In this document: positions 58,516-64,000 of the stretch, piece by piece
Position numbering within the stretch: the first letter of the stretch is position 1
How the letters are laid out: each line of letters starts with the position of its first letter
Source: Ephydatia muelleri
Taxonomy: Eukaryota > Porifera > Demospongiae > Spongillida > Spongillidae
Assembly: GCA_013339895.1 (NCBI GenBank)
Contig: JABACO010000024.1
Location: 372,001-436,000, forward strand
Direction: 5' to 3'
Length of the DNA: 64,000 bases
Notes under the pieces: model-generated
Told to the model about the DNA's origin: nothing
The model's input: only the letters and a program-made list of their open reading frames with translations
Database searches by the model: none
Position numbers and translations under genes: made by a program

Positions 58516-58971
58516 GGACGGGCGGGGGGGTTCGACCGAACCCACCGACCCCCCCCAGCCTACGGGCCTGCAATTTCACTCATAAGTGAATTACCCAAAT
58601 TCACCGTTAGTCACTTACGTTGAGCATATATCGGTAGTTGTATGACTTCATGCCTCTGATGTCTGTACACGTTCGAGACGGCGTATCGCAGGCGATCGTT
58701 GTGAAGTTACGATAAGGAGGCTATGATCTTACCGAATACGGTAGCGTGTAAAAATTTGTGTAACGCAAGCGTAATGCACGGCTCTAGCTTTTGAGGTCTT
58801 TTTCATCACGTGAGTTATTTGAATATTTCCGTAAACCTTGTACACTGACATGGCATTAATTTATATGGAGTAGCAATGACATCTGGCAGATTACGGAGTG
58901 GTCACAACTTTTTTTTTCAGCTAGTCGAAAGTTAGTAATTTTGGAGCGAACGAAACATTTATATAGTTTCC

Positions 58972-59277
58972 GCGAAAATTGCCCCACGGATATATTATAA
59001 AACGGGACAGAAAATTGCCCCACGTCGGTTAAAATGTTATAAAAATGCATCGCGTTTGAATCGTTATAACTTCCCAACGGATAACGCTATCGACTTCCTA
59101 TTTTCAACACTTCATACTACACCATTTCACTATGAAGTGTTGAAAATAGGAAGTCGATAGCGTTATCCGTTGGGAAGTTATAACGATTCAAACGCGATGC
59201 ATTTTTATAACATTTTAACCGTGGGGCAATTTTCGCGGAAACTGTCCCATTTTATAATATATCCGTGGGGCAATTTT
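58972..59277. repeat. Long palindrome (foldback), ~150-bp arms
   Basis: The left arm ATGCATCGCGTTTGAATCGT, AACTTCCCAACGGATAACGC and TCGACTTCCTATTTTCAACA is followed after 14 bases (around 59,124) by the almost exact inverse. The outer parts carry AAAATTGCCCCACG and its inverse. The same arm sequence is the core of the larger palindrome centred at 60,066. Confidence 0.85.
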
Positions 59278-60833
59278 CATGTACTATGTGTGAGCTGAAA
59301 GTTGTGTGAGACTAAAATCATAGCAAAAGTAGCTGAGTGGGCGTGGCGGATATAAGACGATGATTTTAGCAAGATGATAGCAAATAGGAAAGCTTTATTA
59401 CGCGACTAGATGATCATGTGAGTGCGTAGCAAATAGCCTTACGCGCGCCGTTTTGAATACTGCCGGCTTGGATCCGTTAATTTGGTACGATCGTCTGGCA
59501 AACTGAGCAGTCTTCTTTTTCTTTTAATTTTCCCGCATAAACTACCTGCCCTGAGTGAGACAAAAACAGATACGTTGCGAACGGCTAAGGGAGAAATGGG
59601 CGGAACAAAGAAGTTATCAAATTTTATTGTGGATTTGGAGAATGGAACGCGGGTTGCATGCAATAATGGTGCAATCGAGCGCGAATTGTGCATTAACTTT
59701 GCACAACTGTATCTTCGTGAAGGATAGAGTTAAAATTAACTAAATGAACAGATCAATAGCAAGAGGACCCCTGTACGTACTTACTGAATTTGAAACGATT
59801 TGAACGCTCCTACCTGAAGATGTGGCGGTTTTGAACCCCATGAGATGTGCAGTATGAAGTGTTGAAAACAGGAGGGCGATAGCATTAACCGTTGGGAAGT
59901 TATAGCGATTCAAACGCGATGCATTTTTATAACATTTGGGACAGTTTCCGCGAAAATTGCCCCACGTCGGTTAAAATGTTATAAAAATGCATCGCGTTTG
60001 AATCGTTATAACTTCCCAACGGATAACGCTATTGACTTCCTATTTTCAACACTTCATATTACACCATTTCACTATGAAATGTTGAAAATAGAAAGTCGAT
60101 AGCGTTATCCGTTGGGAAGTTATAACGATTCAAACGCGATGCATTTTAATAACATTTTAACCGACGTGGGGCAATTTTCGCGGAAACTGTCCCAAATGGT
60201 ATAAAAATGCATCGCGTTTGAATCGCTATAACTTCCCAACGGTTAATGCTATCGCCCTCCTGTTTTCAACACTTCATACTGCACATCTCATGGGATTCAA
60301 AACCGCCACATCTTCAGGTAGGAGCGTTCAAATCGTTTCAAATTCAGTAAGTACGTACAGGGGTCCTCTTGCTATTGATCTGTTCATTTAGTTAATTTTA
60401 ACTCTATCCTTCACGAAGATACAGTTGTGCAACGTTAATGCACATTTCGCGCTCGATTGCACCATTATTGCATGCAACCCGCTTTCCATTCTCCCAATCC
60501 ACAATAAAATTTGATAACTTCTTTGTTCCGCCCATTTCTCTCTTAGCCGTTCGCAACGTATCTGTTTTTGTCTCACTCAGGGCAGTGAGTTTATGCGGGG
60601 AAAAAGAAGCTGCTCAGTTTGCCAGACGATCGTACCAAATTAACGGATCCAAGCCGGCAGTATTCAAAACGGCGCGCGTAAGGCTATTTGCTACGCACTC
60701 ACATCATCCTCTAGTCGTGTAATAAAGCTTTCCTATTTGCCATCATCTTGCTAAAATCATCGTCTTATATCCGCCACGCCCACTCAGCTACTTTTGCTAT
60801 GATTTCAGTCTCACAGCTCACACATAGTACATG
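59278..60833. mobile_element. 1.56-kb near-perfect palindrome (giant foldback)
   Basis: CATGTACTATGTGTGAGCT at 59,278 is inverted as AGCTCACACATAGTACATG ending at 60,833, and the two 0.77-kb arms match in inverse throughout with few differences, down to a loop of about 14 bases near 60,066. The mirrored frames in the arms (59,482-59,727 and its inverse at 60,388-60,722) are short, differ by frame-changing bases and start with no clear context, so no gene is claimed. Foldback transposons and recombination hot spots have such structure. Confidence 0.85.
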
Positions 60834-61085
60834 AACTCATGCTGGCTCACACTTGTGCACACACTTGCATTGTTGCGTACATGGCCCTGTACACTATCGT
60901 ATGGCGTATATTCATTTCTTATGCACACTCATATACAACGTACTTGCACACACCAGTTATGCATGTGGCAAACAATACACCTGTCTGATGATGGTACAAA
61001 CTCTCTCACTCACAAACATTGTCATCTGCACATGCATTCAATTCAATTCAATTTATTGTATTTCCATTTGTGTACCAAGCCTGCA
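60560..61085. repeat. Left arm of a larger inverted repeat
   Basis: From CTGTTTTTGTCTCACTC through GGCTCACACTTGTGCACACA and TTGTGTACCAAGC this stretch is repeated in inverse at 63,480-64,000. Its inner part is shared with the right arm of the 1.56-kb palindrome. Confidence 0.75.
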
Positions 61086-61920
61086 AAACACACACACCAC
61101 TGTATAACACACACATACAGGCACACACACACACACACACGACATACACACACAGACACACAAATGCACACACAGACACACTAATGCACACACACAAACA
61201 CACACACACACACACACATGGCATACACACAGATGTACTCAGATACACAGACACACACAGATGGACACAGACTCACACACATGGACACACAAAACACACA
61301 GACACACACATAAAAGACACACACACATATGGAAATACACACTAGCACAGACACACATGCACACACACATTGCCACACACACGCATGAAATACACAGACA
61401 CACACACGAGCACGAGACAGTCACACACAGACATGCACAGACACACACACACACGAAATACACACTGTGACAGACACACACATGCACAGACACACAGATA
61501 CACAGACACACACGGACACACACAAGCACACACAGACACACACACAAAATATATAGACGCGAAATACACATAGACACACATGCACACACAGACACACACA
61601 CATGCACAGATACACACACAACATGCACAGATACACACATGACAGACAGACACACACACGAAATACACAGATATACCCACAGACACACAACATACACACA
61701 CAGACACGCAGACATACATACACACAGACTCACACACATAAAATACATATAGACACACAGGCACAGACACAACAGACACACACACACACACACACGATAC
61801 ACACAGACACACACGTACATACAGACACACATACAGACACACACACACGATACACAGATACACAGACGCACACACAGACACGCACATGTGCACAGACACA
61901 TGACATGCAACGACGCACAC
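61085..61920. repeat. CA-rich microsatellite tract
   Basis: About 830 bases of (CA)n with GACACACA, CATGCACA and ATACACA interruptions. Long His/Thr frames on one strand and Cys/Val frames on the other are artefacts. Confidence 0.9.
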
Positions 61921-62601
61921 ACTGTTGTTCATGTGGAAAAAAACAGTAGTGCTCTCTAATAATGATGGTACACACATTTTCTTTCACTGAATGCCTTCTC
62001 TGCACATGCATTTTTGATCTATCCATTGAGCAGCTCATGAGACCGTGAGACATGTCTACACTGCACATACATGTAGATACATGTAGATACATGTAGCAAC
62101 GTGTATACTGTAGTGTCATAGGACTGGTCCTTTATGCATACATTGTGTCCTTATAGGACTGTCCCATGACACAAATACATGTAGAGGACAAGTCATAAGG
62201 GTATGCCATAGTTAGCAAGCAAGCTCAAGAGGCTTCTGTTTTTCTTTAGTGTGCTCATAACATGATGAATATTGCTATCCATTATGTCTGTGTAAACTTA
62301 CCACAATCAGCAATGATAGAAAAAACATACCTGCGTGGTACATCCTTTTTCATCAAGAAGAGGCAGCACATTGTTGCGTGTCGCACTGTACTAATTTTAA
62401 TGTAGTAAGGTTATAGCAAGAGATGTGAAGCACAGTACGTACTTTGTACTTATGGTGAGAAGCAGCAATCTGAGTTCATGTACACTTGTTTAATTCCCTG
62501 CATACAAATAGTGCGACATGGGACACACAACATTGTGCTGATGGAAAAAGTAGGCCTGTGAGACTTGCGATGAAATTATTGTACCTCTCTTATCGTTGCA
62601 G

Positions 62602-62842
62602 ATTGTGGTAAGTCAGGGCCTGTGGTAAGTTTACACAGGTCAGATGAGCACTTGTACAGAGTGCTGGATGAGTGTACTAAGAGAAGATTGTACGTCTGCT
62701 TGCAACAATACAGAGGAAACACACAGATATTGGTACAAAAATTGAGAACGAATCAGTGGCTTCTTGAGCTGTTCAATCGAATAGAACTTCTTGATGCATG
62801 TGCAGAGAACAGGTTCAGAGGAAGTCTTACACTTGAATGCAT
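62602..62842 (+). CDS. Candidate exon inside the large inverted repeat
   Basis: Acceptor CTCTTATCGTTGCAG ends at 62,601; the frame (after 2 nt) is open for about 80 codons: CGKSGPVVSLHRSDEHLYRV, LDECTKRRLYVCLQQYRGNT, QILVQKLRTNQWLLELFNRI and ELLDACAENRFRGSLTLEC. A donor GTGGGT at 62,843 is acceptable. The residues look like an all-helical protein segment of mixed charge, perhaps an adaptor-type helical bundle, but I do not recognise the family. It lies in the unique middle of an inverted repeat and could be a captured host exon or part of an element gene. Confidence 0.4.
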
Positions 62843-63039
62843 GTGGGTGTGCCGTAATTATTCAAGTTTTGTGCGTGCGTGTGTGTGTGTCTGTGTGTTG
62901 TGCTCAGGATGTACAGACCATTTGCACAACAATATACATGCATCAGGGTGTGTGAACCAACATGAGGTCAGGTTCATGTACTCTGTGTGAGTTAAATATT
63001 GTGTGGGCAAAGAGAGACTCAGGTCTCTGCAACTGGTAC

Positions 63040-63335
63040 TGTGTATGTGTCTGTCGTGTGTGTGTGCTTTGTGTGTGTCTTTGAATGCCTGTGTCTGTGT
63101 GTGTGTGTTTCTGTGTGTGTGTGTGTCTGTGTGTGTGTGTCTGTGTGTGTGTGTCTGTGTGTGTGTCTGTGTGTGTCTGTGTGTATCTGTGTGTGTGTCT
63201 GTGTGTGTGTCTATGTGTATTTATGTGTGCCCGTGTCTGTGTTTTTGTGTCCGTATGTGTGTGTGTGTTGGTGTGTGTGTATGTCGTGTGTGTTTGTGTG
63301 TGTGTGTGTCCGTATGTTGCGTGTGTACCTGTGTG
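63040..63335. repeat. TG-rich microsatellite tract
   Basis: (TG)n with GTCTGTGTG and GTATG interruptions, inverse in type to the CA-rich tract at 61.1-61.9 kb. A second short (TG)n lies at 63,568-63,602. Confidence 0.9.
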
Positions 63336-63479
63336 AGCGTTTTTGCGTGTATATTGCCACATTTATACAGTGGTGTGTGTGTTATGAAAGTGTGCAATGT
63401 TTGTGTACATTTAGAGGACCAGATGGGGACACAATGTATGTACAGCGATTCAATTCTTGGAGACACGATACATGTACAG

Positions 63480-63566
63480 AAAGCTTGGTACACAAATTGA
63501 CACAAGTGCAGTTAAAGTGAACACAATGCATGATGTGACAATGTTTGTGAGTGTGAATGTTTGTAC

Positions 63567-63603
<37 letters not shown>

Positions 63604-64000
63604 TTGTGTATATGAAAATATGCCACATGATAGTGCATAGCGCCATGTACGCAACAATGCAAGTGTGTGCACAAGTGTGAGCCAGCATGAGTTCATGTAC
63701 TATGGAAAGTTGTGAGAGACTGAAATCATTGCAATCGTAGCTGAGTGGGCGTGGCAGATATAAGACGATGATTTTAGCAAGATGATGGCAAATAGGAAAG
63801 CTTTGTTGCATGACTAGAGGATGATGCGAGTGCGTAGCAAATAGCCTTACGCGCGCCGTTTTGAATACTGCCAGCGACGTGGATTACTGCAACCATTCAC
63901 TCGGATCCGTTAATTGGTACGATCGTCTGGCAAAGTGAGCAGTCTTCTTCTTCTTTTCATTTTTCCGCATAAACTCACTGCCTGAGTGAGACAAAAACAG
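63480..64000. repeat. Right arm of the larger inverted repeat, cut by the window end
   Basis: GCTTGGTACACAAATTG, TGTACGCAACAATGCAAGTG, AGCCAGCATGAGTTCATGTA and GCTGAGTGGGCGTGGCAGAT are the inverse of 60,560-61,085 and also match the left arm of the 1.56-kb palindrome. The match still continues at the last base of the window, so the element extends further right. A private insertion (GCGACGTGGATTACTGCAAC) lies near 63,873. Confidence 0.8.

Noticed and set aside
59482..59727. Small protein coded in the palindrome arm
   Set aside because: The inverted copy differs by frame-changing bases, codon context is absent and the frame lies in a repeated element arm.
61019..63520. Cys/Val and His/Thr-rich proteins
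   Set aside because: Products of (CA)n and (TG)n tracts.

Overview
This is a eukaryotic genomic window of about 40% GC. Exons are short with GT/AG borders, introns are small and full of repeats, there are many non-autonomous DNA transposons, and one run of exactly 100 N (37,993-38,092) marks a scaffold join. No bacterial operons, tRNA or rRNA genes were seen. The best guess is an early-branching metazoan, most likely a sponge. The reasons are a gene coding ankyrin repeats, a coiled coil and a TKL-like kinase, one ankyrin repeat per phase-0 exon, and kinase motifs (HRDVSSAN, SDYGSA, TYAAPES, SPKMDVYSYG) of the kind I recall from sponge gene models. This assignment is inference from memory; no search was run.

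Left part (1-16 kb). A decayed, transposon-derived-type gene lies on the minus strand (two blocks, 4.97-5.75 kb and 0.17-1.46 kb), with a complete hAT-like element (2,935-4,111, 14-bp inverted ends, 8-bp target duplication) between the blocks. A second broken unidentified reading frame lies at 7.3-8.3 kb. A plus-strand gene of unknown function has exons at 9.8, 13.1 and 13.5 kb, and its last two exons are repeated as a broken tandem copy at 14.0-14.4 kb. Polypyrimidine and polypurine tracts follow (14.9-15.8 kb).

Centre (16-38 kb). A plus-strand ankyrin gene begins near 16,077 (candidate ATG GAT CAA followed by GTAAGT) and adds one ankyrin repeat per exon. Exons are of two kinds: type A (99 bp, xGxTPLV..AS..GH) and type B (102 bp, xNxTAV.MAS..GH..VVLSLL). 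They sit in tandemly amplified modules of about 1.5 to 3 kb whose introns carry a G-rich GGTGGGTGTGGGG minisatellite cut into blocks by a conserved spacer of about 125 bp. The array runs into the assembly gap, so the 3' end of the gene is not seen.

Right of the gap (38-55 kb). A second ankyrin gene runs on the minus strand, convergent with the first: eight 33-residue ankyrin exons from 53,968 down to 45,420, a shorter ankyrin exon at 44.9 kb, a Gln/Glu-rich coiled coil at 43.7-43.3 kb and a kinase domain ending at 42,407. The coil and kinase carry several single-base frame changes, three or four of which are repaired by removing one base from a homopolymer, so assembly error and pseudogene both remain open. 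The two genes share not only exon sequence but also the last ~25 intron bases before the exon. A SAP-domain fragment lies beside the gap at 38.2-38.6 kb.

Far right (55-64 kb). Mobile-element territory: a 286-bp MITE, a 711-bp element with GC-rich hairpins, two nested giant palindromes (58,972-59,277 and 59,278-60,833) and a larger inverted repeat whose arms (60,560-61,085 and 63,480-64,000) enclose CA/TG tracts and one plausible exon (62,602-62,842). The right arm is cut by the window edge.

The most interesting system is the pair of convergent modular ankyrin genes, in which every repeat is an in-frame cassette exon and the introns look built for unequal exchange.
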